DNA from: Thermodesulfatator sp.
GTDB taxonomy: Bacteria; Desulfobacterota; Dissulfuribacteria; Dissulfuribacterales; QOAL01
DNA: 10,526 bases
Direction: 5' to 3'
NCBI GenBank assembly: GCA_003978135.1
Contig: QOAL01000011.1
Location: forward strand, 1 to 10,526
Below the pieces are notes generated by a model. That model was not told the DNA's origin and ran no database searches. It saw only the letters and a list, made by a program, of their open reading frames with translations. The position numbers and the translations under genes are program-made. This document shows, piece by piece, positions 1 to 8,200 of the stretch. Within the stretch, counting starts at the first letter, position 1. Every line of letters starts with the position of its first letter.

Positions 1-26
1 CGCACCCAAGTTTGTAGGATTGTCAG

Positions 27-96
27 GGTATGTATCCAGAAAGAGTATGTAGCCCGCACAGCGGCTGTTGGTGAATCTTGAAAGAAATGGTCGTCC
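27..96 (+). repeat. Dispersed repeat, copy A
   Basis: This segment aligns with 1101-1169 in the same orientation. The shared blocks are GGTATGTATCC at the left, AAAGAG then TGTA in the middle, the core TTGGTGAATCTTGAAAGAAA at 68-87 (identical 20-mer), and TCGTCC at the right end. Between the blocks the copies differ by substitutions and small indels. The two copies sit about 1.07 kb apart and bracket the small membrane protein gene. No open reading frame explains the conservation. It may be an intergenic repeat family or the end of a decayed mobile element; its role is unknown. Confidence 0.7.
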
Positions 97-227
97 CCGC
101 GGTTCCCAGGCCATGAGCACAAAGGGGAACGCTCCCGTAACTCTTGGCTGTGAAAAACATTGCCGCCATAAATGGAAGCAGTGCTGTTTGTCCTCATGGC
201 TATATCAAACAAAACTTGCAAATTGTT

Positions 228-255
228 TTGACACGCCTCGTTTCCTGGTGATATT
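228..255 (+). promoter_or_regulatory. Possible sigma-70 promoter for the small membrane protein gene
   Basis: A perfect TTGACA (-35) lies at 228-233 and GATATT (-10, four of six consensus positions) at 250-255, with a 16-bp spacer. Transcription would begin near 262 and leave a leader of about 35 bases before the start codon at 297. The call rests on consensus match and position only. Confidence 0.4.
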
Positions 256-296
256 TTCTTTGCCATGTTTTACAAACCTGTATCCTTTGCGGTGAA

Positions 297-740
297 ATGA
301 AAAACCTGGAGCATAACCTGAAACCAGCCGGCAGCATAAGGACCCAGATGCTTCTGGCCGCTCTTATGTGGTCTGCAGTGGGCGTGTTTTTGTTCTTGAG
401 AGGTGTCTGGAATATAGCGCTACTGGACGATACACTTAAATATCTGTGGATAGCCGGTGCCCTGGTGATAGGGCTTGTCAAGGCCAAGATAGTTCTGGAA
501 AAAACTGCAAGAAAGATCACTAAAAGGATCTATAACAGGCCGGAAAAGTCCTGTGTATTCGGATTTCTTTCTACCAAAAGCTGGTTGCTCATAGCCATAA
601 TGATAATAATGGGAAAGCTTCTCAGGGCAACTCCTCTTCCCAGAGCCCTGGTTTGGAGTGTTTACGTGGCCATAGGAGCAGCCCTTTTTGCCTCAAGCAG
701 AATAATCTGGAAGAGTTGGCAGGAGCTAAAGGCTGCCTGA
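297..740 (+). CDS. Small four-helix integral membrane protein of unknown function
   Basis: The 147-residue product has four predicted transmembrane stretches, at about residues 18-38, 46-63, 93-108 and 115-134. A basic loop between the second and third (KAKIVLEKTARKITKRIYN, about 62-80) fits a cytoplasmic position. There is no signal peptide, enzyme motif or known domain that I recognise. The ATG at 297 has only a weak GGTGA close upstream. An internal ATG at 349 has a better-spaced AAGGA, but starting there would cut into the first helix, so I keep 297. The gene stands alone on its strand, is preceded by a plausible promoter and is bracketed by direct repeats. It converges with the TPR-methyltransferase gene. 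I call it real because of the clean helix pattern and full-length frame. Confidence 0.75.
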   Translation: MKNLEHNLKPAGSIRTQMLLAALMWSAVGVFLFLRGVWNIALLDDTLKYLWIAGALVIGLVKAKIVLEKTARKITKRIYNRPEKSCVFGFLSTKSWLLIAIMIIMGKLLRATPLPRALVWSVYVAIGAALFASSRIIWKSWQELKAA

Positions 741-752
741 GTCCTGTTGAAT

Positions 753-861
753 GTAAGCGATGACAGGGCACCGCATCTGCTGCGTTAGCGGGTACTTGAA
801 GTACAGGGAGTACGCCTGCGCACCCGCTGCCTTGCATCTGCAGCACCCTGTGATCGCTTAC
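753..861. repeat. 109-bp imperfect palindrome (REP-like hairpin element)
   Basis: The two arms are inverted around position 807. The outer arm GTAAGCGAT (753-761) pairs exactly with ATCGCTTAC (853-861). Next, ACAGGG (763-768) pairs with CCCTGT (846-851), and AGCGGGT (787-793) pairs with ACCCGCT (822-828) after a one-base offset. The tip is GTAC-AGGGA-GTAC (801-813). The inner arm words GCATCTGCTGCGTTAGCGGG and GCGCACCCGCTGCCTTGCATC resemble intergenic palindromes I associate with deltaproteobacterial genomes. It starts 12 bases after the stop codon at 740, so in RNA it could form a long hairpin ending or stabilising that transcript. No U-tract follows, so it is not a classic terminator. Confidence 0.75.
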
Positions 862-895
862 TGGAGGGAGCTACCTCAAGACACCATGATCAGTT

Positions 896-914
896 ACCCT
901 GTGATGGATTACTG
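896..914 (+). repeat. Partial direct copy of the palindrome's right arm end
   Basis: ACCCTGTGATGGATTACTG at 896-914 matches ACCCTGTGATCGCTTACTG at 845-863 at 16 of 19 positions. The second copy lies 51 bp downstream of the first and outside the hairpin. It may be a relic of a neighbouring element or a duplicated target. It is too short to assign a role. Confidence 0.5.
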
Positions 915-1036
915 TTGAAGGAATAGATCTAAAGGTTGAAGCCCTCCCTGTTTATCCTGTTCACTCCTGTGAGGCGGAAACATGTTCGCCACATCTGATC
1001 CTTTCTTATGTGCTGACGAGTTTGTGGAGGAAAGCG

Positions 1037-1057
1037 TTTCTTTCAAGATTTCACCAA
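1037..1057 (-). repeat. Inverted copy of the dispersed repeat core (copy C)
   Basis: Read on the minus strand, this is the 20-base core found in copies A and B with one extra base in the middle. It lies 83 bp from the core of copy B (1141-1160) in opposite orientation, so the two could pair as a 20-bp stem with a single bulge. The flanks beyond the core do not clearly match copies A and B. Confidence 0.65.
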
Positions 1058-1100
1058 TGGGACGCCTGTTTTAGCCGCACCATTTATCTAAAAGTGACTC

Positions 1101-1169
1101 GGTATGTATCCGCAAAAGAGTGTGTAATCCGGAGAGCAACTTGGTGAATCTTGAAAGAAATATTCGTCC
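1101..1169 (+). repeat. Dispersed repeat, copy B
   Basis: This is the second direct copy of the element at 27-96, with the 20-base core at 1141-1160 identical to copy A. It ends 24 bases before the stop codon of the convergent TPR-methyltransferase gene. The rest of the 741-1193 gap holds the palindrome, the short direct copy at 896-914, the inverted core at 1037-1057 and a small dyad at 973-990 (GGCGGAA/TTCGCC). I see no coding sequence in it. Confidence 0.7.
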
Positions 1170-1193
1170 TGAGGTATATGGACAAGTAAAGGA

Positions 1194-2513
1194 TTAGTCT
1201 GGCTCAGGATTTCTTTTTGCAATTACCAGAAGGCCGTCTACAGGTCTGCCCGCTTCTTTTCTGAGTTCGCACTCTTTCTGGTTAACCATTGAGAGGCCTG
1301 TATCCCTGAGGCATGAGTGCACGTAATCTGGCCTGTGGGCAAATCTGCCCGATGCTCGGAGAATGAAGTCTTCTCCTTCCTCTTTATCTTTTTTTAAGAT
1401 CTCTACAGAAAAGGCAAAAATCCCGTTGGGTGAAAGATTTTTTGAAACCACGGAAAAAACAGGCTTCAAATCGCCAAAATAGACCAGGCAGTCTGAGCTG
1501 TATATGCAGTCAAAAAGATAGTCTGTCGTCCATTCAGCCAGAATATCCTGCTGGAAAAGCCTGTCATAGACGCCCTTTCTTTCCGCCAGCTTAAGCATCT
1601 TGGCTGAACAGTCCATTCCGCAAAGGATACTGGCAAACTCCCGGTAGTATTCAGCACCCAGACCGGTTCCGCACCCAAGATCCATTATGGCCATATCATT
1701 CCTGAGATGGGGCCGAACGAAGGAAAAGAGCATCTCAGGTGTCTGGTAGGCCAGGGCAGCAAGCTGTTTTTCAAAATTCACAGCACAGTCATCAAAGGTA
1801 GTCGAGACATATTCTGCAGGCGCCCTGTCCGGGGATGGCATCTTACCCAGTGTCTGAAACAGGTATAGTGCCGCAGGATCGTCGGGTTTTCTGGAAAGAA
1901 CCCATTTCAGTTCCTTTTCAGCATCATCAAACTTTTCGGCCCTGTGGTAGAGACAGGCCAGGTTAAAATGTGCTGACACATATTCTGCCTGAAGGCCTAT
2001 GGCCTTTTTGAAGGTTGCCTCGGCTTCGTCAATGCGGCCCAGGGCATCCAGGAGCACGCCCAGGTTATTTAAGGCTTCCGGGTAGCCTGGCATGAGCTCT
2101 GAGGCCTTCTGCATGGCCTGGAATGCCTGGGTTACCTTACCTTCATCCCTGAGAATCAGTCCGAGATTGTTCCATGCAGGACCAAAATCAGGCTGAAGGG
2201 AGGTTATCCTTTCATAAATCCTTTTTGCCTCACTGGTTTCCTGAAGGATTTGTTTGACACGAGCCAGATTATAAAGGGCTGGCACATAGGAAGGTTCCAG
2301 CCGGACTGCCTTTTCAAACCATATTAAGGCCTCCTTGAGGCGGCCCTGGTCCAGATAAACCGTAGCCAGGGCGTTAACAAGACGAATCGAGTCCGGGTAC
2401 TTCTTCAGAAGCTCTTCATAGATATGCCTGGCATTGTCTGTCATGCCATTTCTCTGTGCATTAAAGGCCTCCTGGAGGCGCTCATGGTCACGGGACGAGA
2501 AAACATTATTCAT
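1194..2513 (-). CDS. TPR-repeat protein with C-terminal SAM-dependent methyltransferase domain
   Basis: The 439-residue protein is probably cytoplasmic; it has no signal peptide or membrane segment. About residues 9-212 form six tandem 34-residue TPR units, with the usual pattern visible at 43-76, 77-110, 111-144, 145-178 and 179-212 (for example ALNNLGVLLDALGRIDEAEA). A linker leads to YVSTTFDDCAVNFEKQL (235-251), a segment typical of TPR-linked methyltransferases. The class I SAM-binding motif I is MDLGCGTGLG at 277-286, followed by the acidic position GMDCS (299-303) and a motif-IV-like DCIYSSDCLVYF (335-346). TPRs usually bind proteins, so they may recruit the methyl acceptor; the substrate cannot be told from sequence. 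The ATG at 2513 has a GGTGA seven bases upstream. The gene diverges from the efflux operon across a 183-bp gap. Confidence 0.88.
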   Translation of the reverse strand: MNNVFSSRDHERLQEAFNAQRNGMTDNARHIYEELLKKYPDSIRLVNALATVYLDQGRLKEALIWFEKAVRLEPSYVPALYNLARVKQILQETSEAKRIYERITSLQPDFGPAWNNLGLILRDEGKVTQAFQAMQKASELMPGYPEALNNLGVLLDALGRIDEAEATFKKAIGLQAEYVSAHFNLACLYHRAEKFDDAEKELKWVLSRKPDDPAALYLFQTLGKMPSPDRAPAEYVSTTFDDCAVNFEKQLAALAYQTPEMLFSFVRPHLRNDMAIMDLGCGTGLGAEYYREFASILCGMDCSAKMLKLAERKGVYDRLFQQDILAEWTTDYLFDCIYSSDCLVYFGDLKPVFSVVSKNLSPNGIFAFSVEILKKDKEEGEDFILRASGRFAHRPDYVHSCLRDTGLSMVNQKECELRKEAGRPVDGLLVIAKRNPEPD

Positions 2514-2597
2514 AGATCAGTCACCAAATCCAGGGTTTCAAAGTCGGATGTTGTTGAGAAATTGCCGTATTAGATTATTATGTCCGTATTGCCGTAA

Positions 2598-2626
2598 ATT
2601 GTATCTGGTCATTGATTATGGCACAA
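2598..2626 (-). promoter_or_regulatory. Possible promoter for the TPR-methyltransferase gene
   Basis: On the minus strand, TTGTGC (-35; three of six positions) at 2626-2621 and TACAAT (-10; five of six) at 2603-2598 are 17 bp apart. They lie about 85 bases upstream of the start at 2513. The divergent gap also has a repeated ATTGCCGTA word (2550-2600 region), which might be an operator. I found no convincing forward promoter for the efflux operon here. Confidence 0.3.
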
Positions 2627-2696
2627 TCCAGCTGATGGTCTGTGCTGAATTTTTTTGCAGAAAAGCTGTTTTTTTCACTGGGCAGGGTGTTTTTTC

Positions 2697-4106
2697 ATGT
2701 TTTATTCATTAGGAAAAGGCAATTATTTAATATTCTTAGCCATTCTGCTTTCTTTTCTGCTGCAGCCTGTATACGCTCTGTCTGCTTCTTCAGCAGGTCA
2801 AGACGAACTCTGTAGGCTCACCCTGGAACAGGCCTTCAGGACGGCTATTTCCCAAAATCCTTCCATGAACCAGGCTGCTGCTTCCAGGAAAAAAGCGGCC
2901 TCAGAGGTGAACCGTTCCATTGCAGCCTTTTTGCCCAAGGTAAATCTGCAGGCTGGATATTTCCACTCTGACAACCCTGTAAACGTGTTTGGCAGCAAGC
3001 TGAATCAGGCTGATTTCACCCGGCAGGATTTCCAGATAGATTCCCTTAATTATCCGGATTACAGAGACAACTGGCAGGCCAGGGTCATCATGACTCAGCC
3101 CCTTTTTAACCAGGGCCGGGAATACATCGGATACAGGACCTCGAAGCTTATGTCAGACATGTCTGAACTGGGTCTTACCAGCACTGGTCAGTCTGTTCTT
3201 TACATGGTGGAAAGGGCCTATTGTCAGGCCCTGCTGGCCCAGGAAAAGGTGGAGGTTTTAAAGGCCGCCTTGAAGACGGCAGTTTCACACGTGAAGCTTT
3301 CTGAATCTCGATACCAGACCGGGCTTGTGTTGAAATCCGATGTATTAGGTGCCCAGGTTCAGAAAATTTCTACGGAAAGGGCGCTTCTTAAGGCTGAGAA
3401 TGATTTCAGGATTGCCACTGCGGCATTGAATAAGGCCATGGGGACCTCGCAGGAGAAGATGTGGCATCTTGAGCAGTTGAACAACGAGAAACAGGATGGC
3501 GGCACCCTGGATTCATGGTTGGAGCAGGCCAGAAAGTACAGGCCCGAAATACTTATGGCCAAAGACCAACTGAAGATATCTGAATACGGCCATCAGCAGG
3601 CAGTTTTCAGATTTCTGCCTTCCTTCAATCTTCATGGAATCTATCAACAGGACAGGCAGAATTTTGCAGATTTTGGCGGGGATTCCTGGACTCTCATGGC
3701 GACCATGTCAATAAATTTATTCAATGGTTTTGGGGATCGGGCAGGGATTTCCTCAGCTTTAGCAGAAATGGAAAAGAAAAGGGCACGGCTCAGGGAAGTG
3801 GAAAACAATATAGAACTCCAGGTAAGAAGTGCCTATTATGAATTTCAGACAGCTCAGAAGCAGCTTAAGGTTATGGGAAAGGCAGTGAAACAGGCCGAGG
3901 AAAGTCAACGTATTCTTAAAAAAAGGTATGAAAACGGCCTTGCTCTAATGGTTGAACTCCTGTCTGCTGACACCAGTGTCAGGGAAACCAAGCTTCAGGA
4001 GGCCAGGGCCAGATTTGATGCCAGGCTGGCCTGGTCTGAGCTCAGGTGGAAGGCCGGGCTTCTTGGGCGGGATCTGCTTAGCACGTCCTGCAGCCCGAGT
4101 CACTGA
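2697..4106 (+). CDS. TolC-like outer-membrane efflux channel protein
   Basis: This is the outer-membrane channel of a tripartite efflux system (OEP family). The 469-residue product begins with a signal peptide: positive N-terminus GKGNY, hydrophobic core LIFLAILLSFLL (11-22), and a likely cut after PVYA (27). Two OEP repeats follow. The first (about 40-250) opens with LTLEQAFRTAISQNP and includes TQPLFNQG (133-140). The second (about 270-455) has the helix-rich coiled segments and the SINLFNGFGDRAG strand (338-350). The length is normal for the family. The frame is open back to a TTG at 2655, but the ATG at 2697 has AGGG nine bases upstream and gives a standard signal peptide, so I choose it. 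It is first in the pump operon; the adaptor gene starts eight bases after its stop. The exported substrate is unknown. Confidence 0.9.
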   Translation: MFYSLGKGNYLIFLAILLSFLLQPVYALSASSAGQDELCRLTLEQAFRTAISQNPSMNQAAASRKKAASEVNRSIAAFLPKVNLQAGYFHSDNPVNVFGSKLNQADFTRQDFQIDSLNYPDYRDNWQARVIMTQPLFNQGREYIGYRTSKLMSDMSELGLTSTGQSVLYMVERAYCQALLAQEKVEVLKAALKTAVSHVKLSESRYQTGLVLKSDVLGAQVQKISTERALLKAENDFRIATAALNKAMGTSQEKMWHLEQLNNEKQDGGTLDSWLEQARKYRPEILMAKDQLKISEYGHQQAVFRFLPSFNLHGIYQQDRQNFADFGGDSWTLMATMSINLFNGFGDRAGISSALAEMEKKRARLREVENNIELQVRSAYYEFQTAQKQLKVMGKAVKQAEESQRILKKRYENGLALMVELLSADTSVRETKLQEARARFDARLAWSELRWKAGLLGRDLLSTSCSPSH

Positions 4107-4114
4107 GGGGGATT

Positions 4115-5287
4115 ATGCATAGATCAGGATCAAATCTCAAATGGATATCATGCTGTTTATGCCTTGTCCTGCTGTGTGCGTGCAGCAGCGAAAGCAAGAA
4201 GAAGGAAGTGACAATCGGCCGCAGTATCAAGGCACAGACCATTGAAATAAAAAAGCAGGAATTGCCAGAGATGAGAAATTTCCCCGGCAGGGTCAGGTCC
4301 AAGGTATCCATTGTCCTTGCTGCCAAGATGCCCGGCTATGTGAAAGAAGTCCCTGTTCAGATTGGTGACTTGGTAAAAAAGGGAGATCTTCTGGTTCTTG
4401 TGGATGACACGGATGTCCGTTCCAGGGTTGATGCTCTGTTTTCCGCAGAAAAGGCGGCAAGGGCGGAACTCGAGGCTGTTGCTGCCAAGTTTGAATATTC
4501 CAAGATAAATTTCAATCGTTTTACCAGGCTCTTCAAAGAGGAATCAGCTACCAAGGACGAATACGACAGGGCCAGGACGGAATATCTGGCCCTCAAGAAT
4601 CAGGTTGCTGCCATAAATGCCAATATAAACCGGATAAGATCACAGCTTCGGGAAGCCAAAAACCAGCTGTCCTATGTGAAAATAAAGGCCCCCATGGATG
4701 GATGGATATCATCAAGAAATGTGGATCCGGGAACCTACGTGAATCCTGGAGTGCCCCTGATAAGTCTTGATGGGAAGGGGAGTGGTTTCTGGTTTGAGGC
4801 CGACATTGATGAGACCCTTCATTCAGATGTGGCTACGGGGGATATGGTCACCGTGTCTATTCCGGCGGCTGAAATGGATATCCAGGCACCTCTGGTGCAC
4901 ATTCAGCGTTCTTCACAGCCTGCGACGCATACTTTTACCATATTGGCCGATCTCGATTCAGCAGATCTCAAAAGCGGGTTGTTCGGAAGGGTTTTTGTGA
5001 AGCTGGGTTCTTATCAGGCCATTGTGCTGCCGGAAAGTGCTGTCATCAGTCGTAGTGGCATTAAAGGTGTCTATACGGTTGACGATTCCGACATTGTAAG
5101 ATGGCGCATTGTAAAGACAGGAAAGAAATGGAGGAAGTCGGAAAAACGCCTTCTGCCGTTTTTTTCAGGAATGGCCAGAAAAGGAGACCAGGAGATATAC
5201 GTAACTATTTTGAGCGGTCTTTGGCCAGGAGACAGGGTGGTTGTGACAAATCTTTCCAGGGTGAGAGAGGGCATCCACCTTGAATAA
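4115..5287 (+). CDS. RND efflux periplasmic adaptor (HlyD/AcrA-type lipoprotein)
   Basis: The 390-residue adaptor would bridge the inner-membrane pump and the TolC-like channel in the periplasm. It starts with a lipoprotein signal: basic start, hydrophobic core ISCCLCLVLLCA and candidate lipidated Cys23 (L-C-A-C), so it is probably anchored in the inner membrane. A biotinyl-lipoyl half-domain lies at about 63-102 (KMPGYVKEVPVQIGDLVKKG). An alpha-hairpin coiled coil spans about 103-184, and the second lipoyl half is LSYVKIKAPMDGWISSRNVD (185-204). Beta-barrel and membrane-proximal domains follow, ending in SGLWPGDRVVV (367-377). A basic stretch (about 336-358) looks like an insertion where relatives go almost straight into the last domain. 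The ATG at 4115 follows GAGGGGG at 4105-4111. The 3' end overlaps the pump gene by eight bases. Confidence 0.92.
   Translation: MHRSGSNLKWISCCLCLVLLCACSSESKKKEVTIGRSIKAQTIEIKKQELPEMRNFPGRVRSKVSIVLAAKMPGYVKEVPVQIGDLVKKGDLLVLVDDTDVRSRVDALFSAEKAARAELEAVAAKFEYSKINFNRFTRLFKEESATKDEYDRARTEYLALKNQVAAINANINRIRSQLREAKNQLSYVKIKAPMDGWISSRNVDPGTYVNPGVPLISLDGKGSGFWFEADIDETLHSDVATGDMVTVSIPAAEMDIQAPLVHIQRSSQPATHTFTILADLDSADLKSGLFGRVFVKLGSYQAIVLPESAVISRSGIKGVYTVDDSDIVRWRIVKTGKKWRKSEKRLLPFFSGMARKGDQEIYVTILSGLWPGDRVVVTNLSRVREGIHLE
5263..5271 (+). promoter_or_regulatory. Ribosome binding site supporting a TTG start of the RND gene
   Basis: GAGAGAGGG inside the end of the adaptor gene lies eight bases before the TTG at 5280. 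The next in-frame ATG is at residue 63, well inside the conserved region after the first membrane helix, so the TTG is the only sensible start. Confidence 0.6.
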
Positions 5288-8200
5288 CAGCACCGAAGAT
5301 CCCGGGAAAATCCACGTCACTCACAAGGCACCCTTTCTTGCCTGGGTTATAAAGACCTTTGTCGATTCCAAGCTTACCCCGCTTATTGTAATTTCTTCCC
5401 TTCTTCTCGGTGTCTTTGCAATCCTGTTTACTCCCAGCGAGGAAGAGCCCCAGATTGTAGTGCCCATGGTGGATGTAATGGTAAGCATGCCAGGGGCATC
5501 TCCAAAGGAGATGGAAAGCAGGGTTACCGGTCCCATGGAAAGACTCCTGTGGGAGATTCCAGGGGTGGAATACGTGTATTCAACTGCCATGGACGGCAGG
5601 GCCATGACCATAGTCAGGTTTTACGTGGGCCAGGATACAGAAGACAGTTTGCTGAAGGCCTATGACAAGCTTTACTCACATTTTGACTGGATTCCTCCAG
5701 GATGCAGCAAGCCCCTTCTCAAACCACATTCCATAGATGACGTACCCATCATAAGCATTACGCTTTGGGGTGACGGCTATGATGGCAGGCAGCTCAGGCA
5801 GATAGCCGCATCGCTTCGAGAACAGATAAAACAGATTCCTGGTATCAGCGGTACTTCCATAAAAGGAGGCTTGAAGAGGCAGCTAAGGATAAATTTGCGT
5901 CAAACTGCCCTGAACAGCCTGGGACTGGATGCAGTTGATGTAATCCAGGCCCTTTCCTCACAAAACCAGGCATCCTGGATCACGGATATTACCCGTGACA
6001 ACATGGCCTTTTCCCTTAAGCTGAACAACTTTTTCTCTTCTGAAGAAGATGTAAAATCTGCCGTTGTCAAGGTTGTCAGGGGCAGGATCGTCACCCTTGG
6101 CCAGGTTGCAGATATAAAAGACGGGGCCCAGGAGCCTGATTCGTACGTGCTCATCGGTGCAGGCAGGGGCCATGCGGAAAAGCATGGAGTTACATTCCAG
6201 GCAGGCAGCCTCAAGGAGGCAGTTACCATCTCTGCTGCCAAACGCAAGGGCTGGAATGCTACCGAGCTTGCCAACAAGGTCATAAAAAAGGTCGAAAGCG
6301 TAAAGGGATATATTCTGCCTGGAGATGTTCACTTTGTAGTTACAAGGGACTACGGCGAAACAGCCAGGGAAAAATCCAGTGAGCTGCTTGAGCACCTGGC
6401 TATTGCAACAATTTCCGTTGCAATCCTCATGGCCCTTCTCCTGGGTGTCAGGGCAAGTCTTGTGGTCCTGGTGGCCATTCCTGTAACCCTGGCGTTTACC
6501 CTTTTTATCTATTACATCCACGGCTACACCCTTAACAGAGTCACACTTTTTGCCCTGATTTTCTGCATAGGTATCCTTGTGGATGATCCCATAGTGGATG
6601 TTGAAAACATCGTGCGTCACCTGCGGCTTCCATTCAACAAGGGCCGTCCTGTAAAGGATATCATAGTCGAGGCCGTGGTAGAGGTTGGAAGCCCCCTCAT
6701 CCTTGCCACGTTCACGGTCATTGTTGCCATACTTCCCCTGGCCTTTGTGCGGGGTCTCATGGGGCCTTACATGAGGCCCATGCCCGTGGGCGCCTCTGTT
6801 GCCATGTTCCTTTCCATGGTTATCTCTTTTGTTATAACCCCTTGGACTGCTTACCATATCATGGGGCGAAAGGCAGATCACAAGGAGGAAAAGGACAGCA
6901 GGCTTGACAGGATATACCGGTGGGCCATGGGGCACCTTATAAAAAACGTGCACCAGCGATGGCTTTTTCTTGGGGGGATGGCAGTGCTGTTCCTCCTTTC
7001 CTGTTCTTTAATATATTTCAAGGTAGTGCGGGTTAAGATGCTGCCCTTTGATAATAAAAGTGAATTTCAGGTGATAATTGATATGCCGGAAGGCACAAGC
7101 CTTGAGCAGACTGCACGGGTAGCCCAGGAGCTTGGAAGCGTCCTGTCGCAAGAAGATGTGGTCACAGACTACGAACTCTACATCGGCACATCCGCGCCCT
7201 TTAATTTTAATGGCCTTGTCCGTCACTATTACCTCAGGCGAGGGCCTAATGTAGCGGATATCCAGGTCAATCTCCTTCCCAAACACATGCGGGAGGAGCA
7301 GAGTCATCCCATAGCCAAAAGGTTGAGGCCCAAGCTTCAGAAGGTCGCCAGACAGTATGGTGCCAGGATCAAGGTGGCAGAAATACCTCCTGGTCCGCCT
7401 GTGCTCCAGACCTTGGTTGCCGAGGTTTACGGGCCTGACTACGAACAGCAGATAGCCGTGGCCAGAGAAATAAAAGAGATCTTCCAGGAAACAGACGGCG
7501 TAGTAGATGTGGACTGGTATATGACAGATCCCCAGGTTGAGTACCGGGTTGTGGTGGAAAAGGAGAAGGCGGCACAGGCAGGGGTCTATCCCGCAAGGGT
7601 GCTCCAGGTTCTTCAGGCCTCAATGGCAGGAAGCGAGGTGGGGCTTCTGCATGTGCCTGATGCGGCAGAGGATGTTCCGCTTTTTCTGCGGCTTCCCGTA
7701 AGCTCCCGTACAGGTATTCCTGATCTCAAGTCCCTGATGGTTCGATCTGTGACCGGGAAAATAATCCATGTATCCGAAGTCGCCCATGTGGAAAAGACTG
7801 TCATCCCGCATCCTATCTACCACAAAAACCTTAAATCCGTGGTATATGTTACAGGTGATGTATCCGGTCGGGAAGAAAGCCCCATCTATGCAATCCTGAA
7901 GATGAACAAGGCCCTGGAAGAGCTTGTAACTCCTGCAGGTGAGAAGGGAATCCAGGTGCTGTATACCCATCTGCCCTTTTCCTCAGACGACTGGTTTATG
8001 AAATGGGACGGTGAATGGCAGGTTACATACGAGGTTTTCAGGGACATGGGGCTTGCCTTTGCCGTGGTCCTGGTGCTGATATATGTCCTGGTGGTGGGAT
8101 GGTTCAGGTCGTATTCCGTGCCCCTGGTGATCCTGGCGCCTATTCCCCTTTCGCTAATAGGCATAATTCCAGCCCATGCCTTGATGGGTGCCTTTTTTAC

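Noticed and set aside
101..130. GTTCCC/GGGAAC dyad as a terminator
   Set aside because: The six-base stem has a 17-base loop and no T-run follows, so it is probably chance.
68..295. 75-residue open frame starting TTG at the repeat core
   Set aside because: Its start coincides with repeat copy A, it has no domain or good ribosome site, and it runs through the promoter region of the next gene.
27..1169. CRISPR array
   Set aside because: There are only two direct copies about 1 kb apart and one inverted copy, with no regular spacers and no cas genes.
1..1193. Insertion sequence
   Set aside because: No transposase frame, intact or broken, lies between the repeats, and I could not identify target-site duplications.
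5958..6953. 331-residue open frame on the minus strand
   Set aside because: It lies wholly inside the RND gene on the opposite strand, is rich in His, Lys, Gly and Cys in no domain pattern, and the RND frame has strong family motifs across the same span.
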